From NCBI RefSeq assembly GCF_003814555.1, contig NZ_RKQN01000001.1:496001-560000 (forward strand): DNA of 64,000 nucleotides, read 5' to 3'. The notes under the pieces were generated by a model. That model ran no database searches. It had not been told where the DNA came from and saw only the letters and a program-made list of their open reading frames with translations. This document shows positions 45,311 through 54,193 of the stretch, piece by piece. Each line of letters begins with the position of its first letter. The stretch's first letter is position 1. Made by a program: the position numbers and the translations under genes. The stretch comes from Vulcaniibacterium tengchongense (lineage in GTDB: Bacteria > Pseudomonadota > Gammaproteobacteria > Xanthomonadales > Xanthomonadaceae).

Positions 45311-46873
45311 TCAGTGCCCGCCCGCCGCCGCTCCGCCCGCCGCCTTGGCCGCGAACGGCGGCTTGGCGATCCAGACGAACGCGATCACCAGCAGGAAGAT
45401 GATGCCGAGCAGGTGGAAGATCTCGTTGAAGCCGATCTGCGCCGCCTGCTGCGAGATCATCCGCTCCAGCACCATCGCCCCGCGCTGCGGATCGCCCTGG
45501 CCCAGCGTCGCCACGGTCTGCTGCATCGCCGGGTCGTAGGCGCCGATGTGCTCGATCAGCTGCGCGTGGTGGACCGTGCTGCGCTGGTTCCAGGCCCAGG
45601 TGGTGAGCGACGCGGCGAAGCTGCCGCCCAGCGTGCGCACGAACGTGGCCAGGCCGGAGCCGGCGGCGATCTCGTGCGGCTCCAGGTCCGACAGCAGGAT
45701 GGTCAGCACCGGCATGAAGAACAGCGCCACGCCCAGCCCCTGCCACAGTTGCACCTCGGCGACGCGGCCGAAGTCCACGTCGAGGTTGAAGCCGGAACGG
45801 TAGAAGCTGGTGCCGGCCATCACCAGGAAGGCGAAGCTGGCCAGCACGCGCAGGTCGAAGCGCGAGGCGTACTTGCCGACCAGAGGCGTCAGCAGCACCG
45901 GCAGGATGCCGATCGGCGCGCTGGCGAAGCCGGCCCAGATCGGCGTGTAGCCGAGGTTGCGCTGCAGCCACAGCGGCACCAGCAGGCCGACGCTGAAGAA
46001 CGCCGAATAGGCCATCACCATCGCCAGCGTGCCGCTGGTGAAGTTGCGGTGGCGGAACAGCCGCAGGTTGACGATCGGGTCCTTCTCGGTCAGCTCCCAG
46101 ATCACGAACACCGCCAGCGCGATCGCCGCGACGATGGTCAGCCAGACGATCTTGGTCGAATTGAACCAGTCCTCGTCGTTGCCCAGGTCGAGCACGATCT
46201 GCAGCGCGCCGACGCCGAGCACCAGGGTGGCCAGGCCGATGTAGTCCATCTTCGGCCGCTCCAGCCGTTCCGGCCGCCCGCGCAGCTGCCGGCCCACCAC
46301 CAGGCTGGCGAAGATGCCGATCGGCACGTTGATGAAGAAGATCCACTCCCAGCTGTAGTTGTCGGTGATCCAGCCGCCGAGGATCGGCCCGGCGATCGGC
46401 GCCACCACCGTCACCATCGCCAGCAGCGCCAGCGCCTGCCCGCGCTTGTGCGGCGGGTAGATCGAGATCAGCAGCGCCTGGGTGACCGGGTACATCGGCC
46501 CGGCGACGAACCCCTGCAGCGCGCGCGCCGCGACCAGCAGGCCCATGCTGTTGGCCAGGCCGCACAGCAGCGAGGCGATCACGAACGCCATCGTCGCCCA
46601 GGTGAACAGCTTGAGCTCGCCGAAGCGGCGGGTGAGGAAGCCGGTCAACGGCAGCGCGATCGCGTTGCTCACCGCGAACGAGGTGATCACCCAGGTCGCC
46701 TGGTTGGCGCTGGCGCCGAGATTGCCGGAGATGGTCGGCAGCGAGACGTTGGCGATCGTGGTGTCGAGCACCTGCATGAACGACGCCAGCGCCAGCCCGA
46801 CCGTAGTCAGGGCCAGGTTGGGCGGGCGGAAGCCGGCCTGCGCTGCGGGGGGGCTGTTGGGGGACGAGGCCAT
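45311..46873 (-). CDS. emrB: DHA2 family drug:proton antiporter (EmrB-like)
   Basis: The 520-residue inner-membrane pump has 14 predicted transmembrane helices. The start of helix 1 reads LASFMQVLDTTIANVSLPTI, the motif D1 typical of DHA2 transporters. WVITSFAVSNAIALPLTGFLTRRFGELKLF (motif A region) and GPILGGWITDNYSWEWIFFINVPIG (motif C region) follow. It forms a tripartite efflux system with the membrane-fusion and outer-membrane genes upstream on the same strand. The separation from emrA is 193 bp and contains an inverted repeat. Substrates are probably hydrophobic drugs. Confidence 0.93.
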   Translation of the reverse strand: MASSPNSPPAAQAGFRPPNLALTTVGLALASFMQVLDTTIANVSLPTISGNLGASANQATWVITSFAVSNAIALPLTGFLTRRFGELKLFTWATMAFVIASLLCGLANSMGLLVAARALQGFVAGPMYPVTQALLISIYPPHKRGQALALLAMVTVVAPIAGPILGGWITDNYSWEWIFFINVPIGIFASLVVGRQLRGRPERLERPKMDYIGLATLVLGVGALQIVLDLGNDEDWFNSTKIVWLTIVAAIALAVFVIWELTEKDPIVNLRLFRHRNFTSGTLAMVMAYSAFFSVGLLVPLWLQRNLGYTPIWAGFASAPIGILPVLLTPLVGKYASRFDLRVLASFAFLVMAGTSFYRSGFNLDVDFGRVAEVQLWQGLGVALFFMPVLTILLSDLEPHEIAAGSGLATFVRTLGGSFAASLTTWAWNQRSTVHHAQLIEHIGAYDPAMQQTVATLGQGDPQRGAMVLERMISQQAAQIGFNEIFHLLGIIFLLVIAFVWIAKPPFAAKAAGGAAAGGH

Positions 46874-46989
46874 GGTCGTTGTCGGGTTCGCGGGCGGAGC
46901 GGAGCGCGTCGCTGCGCGCCGGGGTATCGGGTTCGCCGCCGCGCCGGGGCGGGGGCGGGCGGCGTCGGGTTCGTCGGAAAGCCGCCGGA

Positions 46990-47020
46990 CCCGCCTGCGC
47001 GCAAGGGCATCGCAGGCGGG
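46990..47020 (-). repeat. 10-bp inverted repeat in the emrA-emrB gap
   Basis: CCCGCCTGCG and CGCAGGCGGG form a perfect stem with an 11-nt loop. It has no T-run, so full termination is unlikely. It may reduce readthrough or stabilise the upstream part of the efflux mRNA. Confidence 0.45.
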
Positions 47021-47066
47021 AAGCGTCCGCCGTCAGGCGCCGCGCGCCGGACGGCGGCCGGCCGGC

Positions 47067-48254
47067 TCAGCCGTGCCGCGCCCCCGGCAGGTTCTCGCGG
47101 ATCACCTTGTCGATCAGCGCATTGGCGTCGGCCAGCTGCTTGTCGTAGGCGGAGGTCGCGAACAGCGGCTCGGCCTGCTTGCGCGGCGCGGCGAGCACCG
47201 GGCCGTCCTGGCGCACGTCGACGTCCACGCGCATGCTCAGGCCCAGGCGCAGCGGATGCTCGGCCAGCTGCTTGGGATCGAGCTCGATCCGCACCGGCAC
47301 GCGCTGCACGATCTTGATCCAGTTGCCGCTGGCGTTCTGCGGCGGCAGCAGCGAGAACGCGCTGCCGGTGCCCATGCCCAGGCTGGCCACCTTGCCGGTG
47401 TATTCGACCGCGCCGCCGTACAGGTCGGCGCGCACCTCGACCGGCTGGCCGATGCGCATCTTCGCCAGCTGCGTCTCCTTGAAGTTGGCCTCGACCCAGA
47501 CCTGCTCCAGCGGCACGATCGTCATCAGCGTGGCGCCCGGCTGCACGCGCTGGCCGAGCTGCACCTGGCGCTTGGCGACGTAGCCGGACACCGGCGCGAC
47601 GATCGCGGTGCGCTGCAGGTTCAGGTAGGCCTGGCGCAGCTGCGCGGCGGCGGCGGCGACCTGCGGCTGGTCGGCGACGGTGGTGGCGTCGATCAGGGCG
47701 CGGTTGCGCGCGAGGTTGTCGTTCGCGGCGCGCAGCCCGGCCTCGAGCGCGGCCAGTTCGTTGCGCGCGTGCGCCAGTTCCTCGGCCGAGACCGCGCCGC
47801 TGGCGACCAGGCCTTCGCGGCGCTTGAGGTCGGCGCGGGCGCGTTCGACCGCGACGCGCTGCGCGGCGAGGTCGGCGTTGCCGGCGTCGACCGCCTTGAA
47901 CAGGCCGCGCACCTGGCGCACGGTGTTGGCCAGGTTGGCCACCGCCTGGTCGTAGGCGACCTGGGCGTCGTTCGGATCCAGGCGCACCAGCACCTGGCCG
48001 GCCTCGACCTTCATGCCGTCGTCGGCGTCGATGCCGACCACGGTGCCGACGGTCTGCGGCACGATGCTGACCACGTTGCCCTGCACGTAGGCGTCGTCGG
48101 TGTCCTCGTGCCAGCGGCCGACCAGCAGGTACCAGCCGCCCCAGCCGAGACCGGCGAGGACGATGGCGGCGGCGAGGATCGCCAGCGCCTGCTTGCGCTT
48201 GCCGCCGCCCTGCGGCGCGGCACGGGTTGCGTTCGGATTGGGTTCGGTGGTCAT
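47067..48254 (-). CDS. emrA: HlyD-type membrane fusion protein (EmrA-like)
   Basis: The 395-residue periplasmic adaptor has a short cytoplasmic N-terminus and one membrane segment at about 23-45 (ALAILAAAIVLAGLGWGGWYLL). Then follow the DTDDAYVQGNVVSIVPQTVGTV beta-barrel/lipoyl part, a long coiled coil (about 100-205), the second lipoyl half (VSGYVAKRQVQLGQRVQPG) and the adaptor beta-barrel. Its ATG overlaps the stop of the outer-membrane gene (ATGA at 48251-48254). It links EmrB to the outer-membrane channel. Confidence 0.95.
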   Translation of the reverse strand: MTTEPNPNATRAAPQGGGKRKQALAILAAAIVLAGLGWGGWYLLVGRWHEDTDDAYVQGNVVSIVPQTVGTVVGIDADDGMKVEAGQVLVRLDPNDAQVAYDQAVANLANTVRQVRGLFKAVDAGNADLAAQRVAVERARADLKRREGLVASGAVSAEELAHARNELAALEAGLRAANDNLARNRALIDATTVADQPQVAAAAAQLRQAYLNLQRTAIVAPVSGYVAKRQVQLGQRVQPGATLMTIVPLEQVWVEANFKETQLAKMRIGQPVEVRADLYGGAVEYTGKVASLGMGTGSAFSLLPPQNASGNWIKIVQRVPVRIELDPKQLAEHPLRLGLSMRVDVDVRQDGPVLAAPRKQAEPLFATSAYDKQLADANALIDKVIRENLPGARHG

Positions 48255-49753
48255 GGCGTGGGGGCCTTGGCGAGATCGGATGCGGAGTCGGTATCGGGAG
48301 CGGACAGGACCAGGCCGCCGCCGAGCGCGCGGTCCAGGTCGATCGATGCGGCCAGGCGCTGCGCGCGCAGCGCGGTCAGCTGGCGGTCGGCCTCGAGCAG
48401 CGGACGCTGCGCGGCGAGCACGTCGAGCTGGGTGCCCAGTCCGGCGCGGTAGCGCGTGGCGGCGATGTCCCAGGCGCGCTGCGCGGCGTCGCGCGCCTGC
48501 GTCGCCGAGGCGATCTGGGCGTCGAGCGAGCGCGCGGCGGCGAGCGCGTCGACGACTTCGCGCAACGCATCGACCAGGGCCTGGTTGTACGCGGCCACGG
48601 CGAGGTCGTAGTCGGCGTCGCTGCCGGCCAGCTGGCTGCGCAGGCGGCCGCCGTCGAAGATCGGCAGGCTCAGCGCGGGGCCGCCCTGCAGCAGCGCCGC
48701 GTCGCGGCCGAACAGGTCGCCCAGGCTGCCGGCGCCGGCGACCAGGCCGGCGATCGCGCTCAGGTTGACGCTCGGATAGAACGCGGCCTTGCTCGCGGCG
48801 ATGCCGTGCTGCGCGGCCTGCACGCGCCAGCGCGCGGCGACCACGTCGGGTCGATGGCCGAGCAGCTCGCTCGGCAGCACCGCCGGCACCTGCGGCGTGG
48901 GCGCCTTCAGCAGGGCCGGGCGGGCGATGTCGAGGCCGCGGTCCGGGCCGCGGCCGAGCAGGGCGGCCAGCGCGGTGCGTGCGACCTCGATCTCGTGGTC
49001 GGCGGCCTGCACCTGCTGCTCCGCGCCGGCGAGCGCGCTTTCGGCCTGGCGGATCTGCAGTTCGTTGTCGAGCCCGGCGCGCACCCGCTGGCGGCCGAGC
49101 TCGAGCAGGCGCGCGGCGCGGTCGCGTTCGGCCGTGGCCACGTCGCGGGCCTCGTAGGCCTGGGCCAGGGCCACGTAGGTGCGGGCGACGCCGGCCGACA
49201 GGGTCAGGCGCGCGGCCTGGGCGTCGACCTCCGCGGCGCGGGCCTGGCCCAACGCCGCCTGCCAGCGGGCGCGGTCGCCGCCCCACAGGTCGAAGTGGTA
49301 CTTGAGGCTGAGGCTGAGCATGGCGACGCCGCTGTAGCGGCCGCCGAGCGGTTCGGGAGCCACGGTTTCGGGCAGGCGCAAGCCGGAGTACTGCGCGCCG
49401 CCGGTGACGCTGGGCTTGCGCGCGGCGTCGGCGAGGCCGGCCTGGGCGACCGCCTGGCGCAGGCGTGCGTCGGCCGCGTCCAGGCCCGGCGTGCCGGCCA
49501 GGGCCTCGCGGATCAGCGCGTCGAGTTGCGGATCGCCGAGCGCGGTCCACCAGTCCTGCCGCGGGAAGGCGGCGTCGGACGCGGCAGCCGCGCCGACGCT
49601 GCGCTCGCTGGCGAGCCGGTCGGGGTCGAGCGGCCGGCCCTGCGGCGCCAGGCCGTGGGTGCTGGCGCAGCCGGCCAGCAGCAGGGCCGCGGCGAGAGCG
49701 GACAAAAGCGGCATCGGCCCGCGGCGCGGGCGTGGCGACGGAATGGGGCGCAT
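48251..49753 (-). CDS. Outer membrane efflux lipoprotein, NodT family
   Basis: The 500-residue TolC-like channel protein of the NodT lipoprotein type has the signal LLSALAAALLLAGC, so it is lipidated at Cys and anchored in the outer membrane. The two repeats of the outer membrane factor domain start with WWTALGDPQLDALIREAL and HRPDVVAARWRVQAAQHGI. The coiled-coil helices are long and alanine-rich. It follows marR with a 3-bp gap and its stop overlaps the emrA start, so marR-channel-emrA form one translationally coupled unit, with emrB next. Confidence 0.93.
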   Translation of the reverse strand: MRPIPSPRPRRGPMPLLSALAAALLLAGCASTHGLAPQGRPLDPDRLASERSVGAAAASDAAFPRQDWWTALGDPQLDALIREALAGTPGLDAADARLRQAVAQAGLADAARKPSVTGGAQYSGLRLPETVAPEPLGGRYSGVAMLSLSLKYHFDLWGGDRARWQAALGQARAAEVDAQAARLTLSAGVARTYVALAQAYEARDVATAERDRAARLLELGRQRVRAGLDNELQIRQAESALAGAEQQVQAADHEIEVARTALAALLGRGPDRGLDIARPALLKAPTPQVPAVLPSELLGHRPDVVAARWRVQAAQHGIAASKAAFYPSVNLSAIAGLVAGAGSLGDLFGRDAALLQGGPALSLPIFDGGRLRSQLAGSDADYDLAVAAYNQALVDALREVVDALAAARSLDAQIASATQARDAAQRAWDIAATRYRAGLGTQLDVLAAQRPLLEADRQLTALRAQRLAASIDLDRALGGGLVLSAPDTDSASDLAKAPTP

Positions 49754-49756
49754 GAG

Positions 49757-50209
49757 TCAGGACCCGGTCGGGGAGAGGTTGTCGCGCACCTGCTCGAGCA
49801 GGCGCAGCAGGTGTTCGCGTTCGGCGTCGCTCAGGCCGGCGAGCGCGCGTTCGCGCACGCGCTGGCCGCACTGGCTCACGTCCTGCCACATCTTCCGGCC
49901 GGCTTCGGTCAGGCGGATGTGCAGCGCGCGGCGGTCGGCGGGGTCGGCGGAGCGGGCGACGATGCCGCGGGCCTCGAGCTTGTCGAGCAGCCGGGTCATC
50001 GCGCCGGGATTGAGCTCGGCGTGGCGGGCCAGGTCGGTCACCCCGGCCTGGCCGCCGGCGAGCACCTTGAGCACGACGTACTGGCTCATGGTCAGGTCGT
50101 GCCCGGCGGCGGCGAGCTCCTCTTCCATCCGCGTCCACATGCCGTCCCGGATCTGCCGGAACAGCAGGCCCAGGGTCGAACCGCTGCAAGGGAGCGACGA
50201 GGCGTTCAT
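49757..50209 (-). CDS. MarR family transcriptional regulator of the efflux operon
   Basis: The 150-residue winged-helix regulator matches the MarR family: LTMSQYVVLKVLAGGQAGVTDLARHAELNPGAMTRLLDKLEARGIV is the DNA-binding region, with the wing SADPADRRALHIRLTEAG. It is the first gene of the operon and probably represses it until a drug ligand binds. The ATG is preceded by a hairpin-forming repeat and not by a Shine-Dalgarno sequence, so a leaderless message is likely. It binds most likely to the adjacent palindrome. Confidence 0.93.
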   Translation of the reverse strand: MNASSLPCSGSTLGLLFRQIRDGMWTRMEEELAAAGHDLTMSQYVVLKVLAGGQAGVTDLARHAELNPGAMTRLLDKLEARGIVARSADPADRRALHIRLTEAGRKMWQDVSQCGQRVRERALAGLSDAEREHLLRLLEQVRDNLSPTGS

Positions 50210-50210
50210 G

Positions 50211-50256
50211 GCCGGCTATTTTCTAGCCGGCGCAATATTTGTCAATGCAAATATTG
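50211..50256 (-). promoter_or_regulatory. Operator and promoter of the marR efflux operon
   Basis: Two inverted repeats lie next to the marR start. CAATATTTG (50233-50241) and CAAATATTG (50248-50256) form a perfect 9-bp repeat with 6 bp between, the size of a MarR operator. GCCGGCTA (50211-50218) and TAGCCGGC (50224-50231) form a perfect 8-bp repeat whose inner edge is the ATG-proximal side. On the minus strand TTGACA, a consensus -35, lies at 50246-50241 inside the first repeat. GAAAAT or TAGAAA in the second region serves as -10 with 16 or 14 bp spacing. Bound repressor would cover the -35 box. Confidence 0.75.
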
Positions 50257-50308
50257 TTCTAGCAACTGAACAGGGTATTCCTTGGAACCCAAAAGGAGCT
50301 CGCCCCCG

Positions 50309-51103
50309 TCAGCCCGCCCGGCCGAGCACCAGCTCCAGCACGAACTTGCTGCCGAAGAAGGCCAGCACCAGCAGCGCCATCGCCGCCAGGGTCCAGCGCA
50401 CCGCCACCGCGCCGCGCCAGCCGTAACGCCAGCGCCCCAGCAGCAGCGCGCCGAACGCGAGCCACGACAGCACGCTGAGCACGGTCTTGTGCACCAGGTG
50501 CTGGGCCAGCAGGTTCTCCACGAACAGCACGCCGGTCAGCAGGGTCGCGGTCAGCAGGGCGAAGCCGACCGCGATGGTGCGGAACAGCAGGGTCTCCAGC
50601 TCGATCAACGGCGGCAGCGCGCGCAGCCAGCGGTGGAACTCGCGCCGGCGCAGGGCGCGCTCCTGCAGCCACAGCAGCACCGCGAGCAGCGCGGCGACGG
50701 CGAGCGTGGCGTAGGCGAGCAGGGCGAGCCAGGCGTGCAGTTGCAGGCGCCAGTCCAGCGTGGCGGCGGCGACGTGGCCCTGGAGCTGGTAGCCGAGCAG
50801 GGTCGCCGCGGCGAGCGGAAACACGATCACGCCGAGCGCGGCCATGCGCCCGATGCTGCCGACCAGCGCGGTCAGCACGGCCATGCCCAGGCCCACCAGC
50901 GACAACGCGGCGAAGAAGTGCAGGTCGGCGCCGCCGGCCTGGCGCCAGGCGAGCAGATGCGCGAGCGCGTGCAGCGCCACCGCCGCGACCGCCGCCGGCG
51001 TCCAGACGCGCGAGGCGCCGCGTTCGCCGTCGCGCGCCAGCGCCGAGGCCAGCAGGCCGGCGGCCAGCAGATAGGCCACGATCGAGATGAGAACGATTGT
51101 CAT
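50309..51103 (-). CDS. CcsA/YpjD-like cytochrome c assembly family protein
   Basis: The 264-residue membrane protein has eight hydrophobic segments and belongs to the CcsA/HemX/YpjD branch of cytochrome c assembly proteins. The family block LDWRLQLHAWLALLAYATLAVAALLAVLLW is present near residue 120, and LVHKTVLSVLSWLAFGALLLGRWRYGWRG near the C-terminus. Its usual place is next to ffh, as here. The function of this branch in gammaproteobacteria is not known. The ATG at 51103 has a TATGCT -10-like box 6 nt upstream and no ribosome binding site, so it is probably leaderless. Confidence 0.88.
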   Translation of the reverse strand: MTIVLISIVAYLLAAGLLASALARDGERGASRVWTPAAVAAVALHALAHLLAWRQAGGADLHFFAALSLVGLGMAVLTALVGSIGRMAALGVIVFPLAAATLLGYQLQGHVAAATLDWRLQLHAWLALLAYATLAVAALLAVLLWLQERALRRREFHRWLRALPPLIELETLLFRTIAVGFALLTATLLTGVLFVENLLAQHLVHKTVLSVLSWLAFGALLLGRWRYGWRGAVAVRWTLAAMALLVLAFFGSKFVLELVLGRAG

Positions 51104-51466
51104 CGGCGAAGCATAAGCCACCCGGTCGCGGATGCGGGCGCCGCTGCATCGATCCGGGGGCGTGGCGCTTCCCGGTCGCCTGCATGGGCGCGGGATCGTC
51201 GTGGCGGGGACTGCGCTCGCGTGGAGGTGGACTCGCCCCCCGGTTTCGTGCGTGGGCGCGTCGCCGGGGCACGAGTGCGTGAATCGGGACCTTTCGCGCC
51301 TCCGTGCCGTCGAAGGCGTCCGTCCCCGGCTGCGCGGGTGCTGGCGAGGCGGCGGGCGAGTGCCCGGGGGCCGCAAGCGGCCAGCGCCGGTGCGCGCCCG
51401 TTCGGGCGGCCGCCGGGGCCGGGCCGCTATAATTCGCGCCTCTTTTCGTTTCGGCCGCAGATCGCA
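51104..51466. promoter_or_regulatory. 363-bp divergent promoter region between ypjD-like gene and ffh
   Basis: No gene is supported. A TATAAT box at 51428-51433, in the context GCTATAATTCGCGCC, stands 33 nt before the ffh start and is a near-certain -10 element; no -35 consensus is seen 17 bp upstream. On the other strand TATGCT at 51115-51110 serves the ypjD-like gene. The middle part is GC-rich with no feature that I recognise. Confidence 0.6.
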
Positions 51467-52834
51467 ATGTTCGAATCCCTGACCCAGCGCCTGTCCGGCA
51501 CCATCGAGCGCCTGCGCGGCCGCGGCCGGCTGACCGAGGAGAACATCCGCGAGTCGCTGCGCGAGGTGCGCATCGCCCTGCTCGAGGCCGACGTCGCCCT
51601 GCCGGTGGTGCAGGCGCTGATCGAGCGGATCAAGGTGCGCGCGGTCGGCCAGGAAGTGCTGAAGTCGCTGACCCCGGGCCAGGCGCTGATCAAGGTCGTG
51701 CGCGACGAGCTGACCGCGGTGATGGGCGCGCAGGCGGCCGACCTGAACCTCAACGTGCCGGCGCCGGCGGTGATCCTGATGGCCGGCCTGCAGGGCGCCG
51801 GCAAGACCACCACCGTCGGCAAGCTCGCCAAGCACCTGAAGGAGAAGCGCAAGAAGAAGGTGATGGTGGTGTCGGCGGACGTCTACCGCCCCGCCGCGAT
51901 CGAACAGCTGAAGACCCTGGCGCAGCAGGTCGACGTGCTGTTCTTCCCCTCCGACGCCTCGCAGAAGCCCGAAGCCATCGTCAAGGCGGCGATCGACGAC
52001 GCCCGCAGGTCCTACGTCGACGTGCTGCTGGTCGACACCGCCGGCCGCACCTCGATCGACGCGGCGATGATGGCCGAGATCAAGGCGCTGCACGCCGCGG
52101 TCGATCCGGTCGAGACGCTGTTCGTGGTCGACTCGATGACCGGCCAGGACGCGGCCACCACCGCCAAGCACTTCAGCGAGGCGCTGCCGCTGACCGGCGT
52201 GGTGCTGACCAAGACCGACGGCGACGCCCGCGGCGGCGCGGCGCTGTCCGTGCGCTACATCACCGGCCGGCCGATCAAGTTCATCGGCACCGGCGAGAAG
52301 CCCGACGGCCTGGACGTGTTCCACCCGGACCGCATCGCCAGCCGCATCCTCGACATGGGCGACGTGCTGTCGCTGGTCGAGCAGGTCGAGCAGCAGGTCG
52401 ACAAGGACAAGGCGCAGAAGCTGGCCGAGAAGGTCGCCAAAGGCAAGAAGTTCGACCTCAACGACATGAAGGACCAGCTCGAGCAGATGCAGAACATGGG
52501 CGGCCTGCACGGGCTGATGGACAAGCTGCCCGGCATCGGCCAGGTGCCCGAGCACCTGAAGAACCAGATCACCGGCAAGGAAGTGCCGCAGATGATCGCC
52601 ATCATCAACTCGATGACCAGGAAGGAGCGGCGCAACCCGGCGCTGCTCAACGGCAGCCGCCGCGCCCGCATCGCCAAGGGCGCCGGCCTGACCCCGGCGG
52701 ACGTGAACAAGCTGATGAAGCAGTATCAGCAGATGGAAAAGATGATGAGCAAGCTGTCCGCCGGCGGCATGAAGGGGCTGATGCGCGGCATGCGCGGAAT
52801 GATGGGCGGCCGCGGGCCGCTGCCGTTCCGCTGA
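51467..52834 (+). CDS. ffh: Signal recognition particle protein Ffh
   Basis: The SRP54 GTPase targets nascent membrane proteins to FtsY and SecYEG together with 4.5S RNA. The 455-residue product has the N domain (1-90), the GTPase domain with GLQGAGKTTTVGK at 107-119, DVYRPAA, DTAGR, TKTDGDARGG, and the methionine-rich M domain. The M domain has MIAIINSMTRKERRNPALLNGSRRARIAKGAG and the Met-rich tail KMMSKLSAGGMKGLMRGMRGMM that contacts SRP RNA and signal peptides. The ATG at 51467 gives MFESLTQRLS, the usual start. Confidence 0.98.
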   Translation: MFESLTQRLSGTIERLRGRGRLTEENIRESLREVRIALLEADVALPVVQALIERIKVRAVGQEVLKSLTPGQALIKVVRDELTAVMGAQAADLNLNVPAPAVILMAGLQGAGKTTTVGKLAKHLKEKRKKKVMVVSADVYRPAAIEQLKTLAQQVDVLFFPSDASQKPEAIVKAAIDDARRSYVDVLLVDTAGRTSIDAAMMAEIKALHAAVDPVETLFVVDSMTGQDAATTAKHFSEALPLTGVVLTKTDGDARGGAALSVRYITGRPIKFIGTGEKPDGLDVFHPDRIASRILDMGDVLSLVEQVEQQVDKDKAQKLAEKVAKGKKFDLNDMKDQLEQMQNMGGLHGLMDKLPGIGQVPEHLKNQITGKEVPQMIAIINSMTRKERRNPALLNGSRRARIAKGAGLTPADVNKLMKQYQQMEKMMSKLSAGGMKGLMRGMRGMMGGRGPLPFR

Positions 52835-52855
52835 GCCGCGCCGGCGCACGCGGAC

Positions 52856-54193
52856 GTGTTCTGGATCCTCGGCGGCGTCGCCGTGCTGGTCGCGAGCCGG
52901 CTGGCCTCCGGCGCCTGGGTGCTGCCGCTCGCGTTCGCGATCTGGATCGGCCTGGTGCTGCTGATGGCGCTGGCGGGCGCGCTGCTCCCGACACGGAAGC
53001 CGGTGCGCGCCGCAGCGGCGCCGTCGCCGCCCTGGACCGCCCGGGGCGGGGCCGCCGAGCCGCTCGCGGAGCCTCAAGCGAGGCTGCTGCCGCCGGTCAC
53101 CGGGATCGCGCCGGCGCAGGCGCCGTTGCCGCACCCGGAACCGGACGGCCACGCCTGGTACCGGCTGCTGGACGAGACCGGCATCCACTTCAACGAACGC
53201 TGGCCGCGCGCCGACATCTGTTCCACGCGCGAATTCTTCCTGCGCAAGGGCGACCGCCTGCTGCTGCGGTACGTTCCGGCCGGGACCTCCGACCGCGACT
53301 GGTATTGCGACATCCACGGCCGCTGGCGTGGCGGCGAACTGCCGCTGCAGCGGTTCCGGGTCGAAGCGGAGCGGCCGCACCGCCTGGCCATTCCCGAGGA
53401 CGGGCTCTACGAGATCGGCATCGCACAGGGCGCGCCGGACGGCTCCGCGCAGGGAACGGTCTCGATCTGGCTGGAGGCCGATTCCCCGGACCGGCTTGCG
53501 CTCGGCTGCGAACCGCAGTGCGAGAGCCGGGCGAACTGGCGGCGGGTCGACGGCGAATGGCGGGTCGAGATCGAGCACGAGGCCCATGCGCTGGACCGGG
53601 CCAAGATGCCGGTCGCCGAGGTGCACGCGGTGCCGGCCGGCGCCGTCGTGCTGTTCGATCCGCAGGTGCAGGCCTGGGACGAGACGTCGATCGCCGATCC
53701 GCACCTCGACTGGGAACGCGACCGGCGCCATCTGTACCGCCATTACCTGCAGCTCAGCCGCGGCGACGTGGTGGCGGTGGAGTACGCCTGGCAGGCGTCC
53801 CGTTTCGGCGCGGAATTCGCGGTTCCCGGCGGCACCGGCCTCAGCGACGGCCAACTCGAGCTGAGCCAGTTCGTGCGCGGGCCGACCGTGCTGCAGGCGC
53901 ACAGCGGCTGGGACGGCGGCGAAGCCGGGTGCCGGCGCGTGGTCCTGGCGACGGTGCCCGACAGCGGCTTCTACCAGGTCGATCTGAGCCTGAGCGGGCC
54001 GGCGTCGTGGCGCGGCCGGCCGTCCGCCGACTTCGTGCAGCTGCGCGTCTGGGGCGCGCTGCTGCGCCGCCCGCAGGCGGTGCGCGACTTCGCCCTGGTC
54101 CATGGCCGGGTGCACGACTGGTATCGCCGCCTGCTGCCGCTGCCGCGCGAACTGGAGCGCGGGCCGGCCGGGGAAGGCCGGCGCGCCTCCTGA
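52856..54193 (+). CDS. Orphan membrane-anchored protein of unknown function
   Basis: The 445-residue product is read from a GTG 21 nt after ffh, with no recognisable family. It has two hydrophobic segments at about 2-20 and 24-44, a proline-alanine-rich linker (about 45-100), and a globular region of about 340 residues without cysteine-rich or catalytic motifs. Segments such as HRLAIPEDGLYEIGIAQG (around 180) and ATVPDSGFYQVDLSLSGP (around 370) look like repeated beta-sandwich ends. Normal codon bias and the lack of stop codons across 1.3 kb support a real gene. With the N-terminal hairpin in the membrane, the globular part could lie on either side; this is not resolved. Confidence 0.75.
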   Translation: MFWILGGVAVLVASRLASGAWVLPLAFAIWIGLVLLMALAGALLPTRKPVRAAAAPSPPWTARGGAAEPLAEPQARLLPPVTGIAPAQAPLPHPEPDGHAWYRLLDETGIHFNERWPRADICSTREFFLRKGDRLLLRYVPAGTSDRDWYCDIHGRWRGGELPLQRFRVEAERPHRLAIPEDGLYEIGIAQGAPDGSAQGTVSIWLEADSPDRLALGCEPQCESRANWRRVDGEWRVEIEHEAHALDRAKMPVAEVHAVPAGAVVLFDPQVQAWDETSIADPHLDWERDRRHLYRHYLQLSRGDVVAVEYAWQASRFGAEFAVPGGTGLSDGQLELSQFVRGPTVLQAHSGWDGGEAGCRRVVLATVPDSGFYQVDLSLSGPASWRGRPSADFVQLRVWGALLRRPQAVRDFALVHGRVHDWYRRLLPLPRELERGPAGEGRRAS

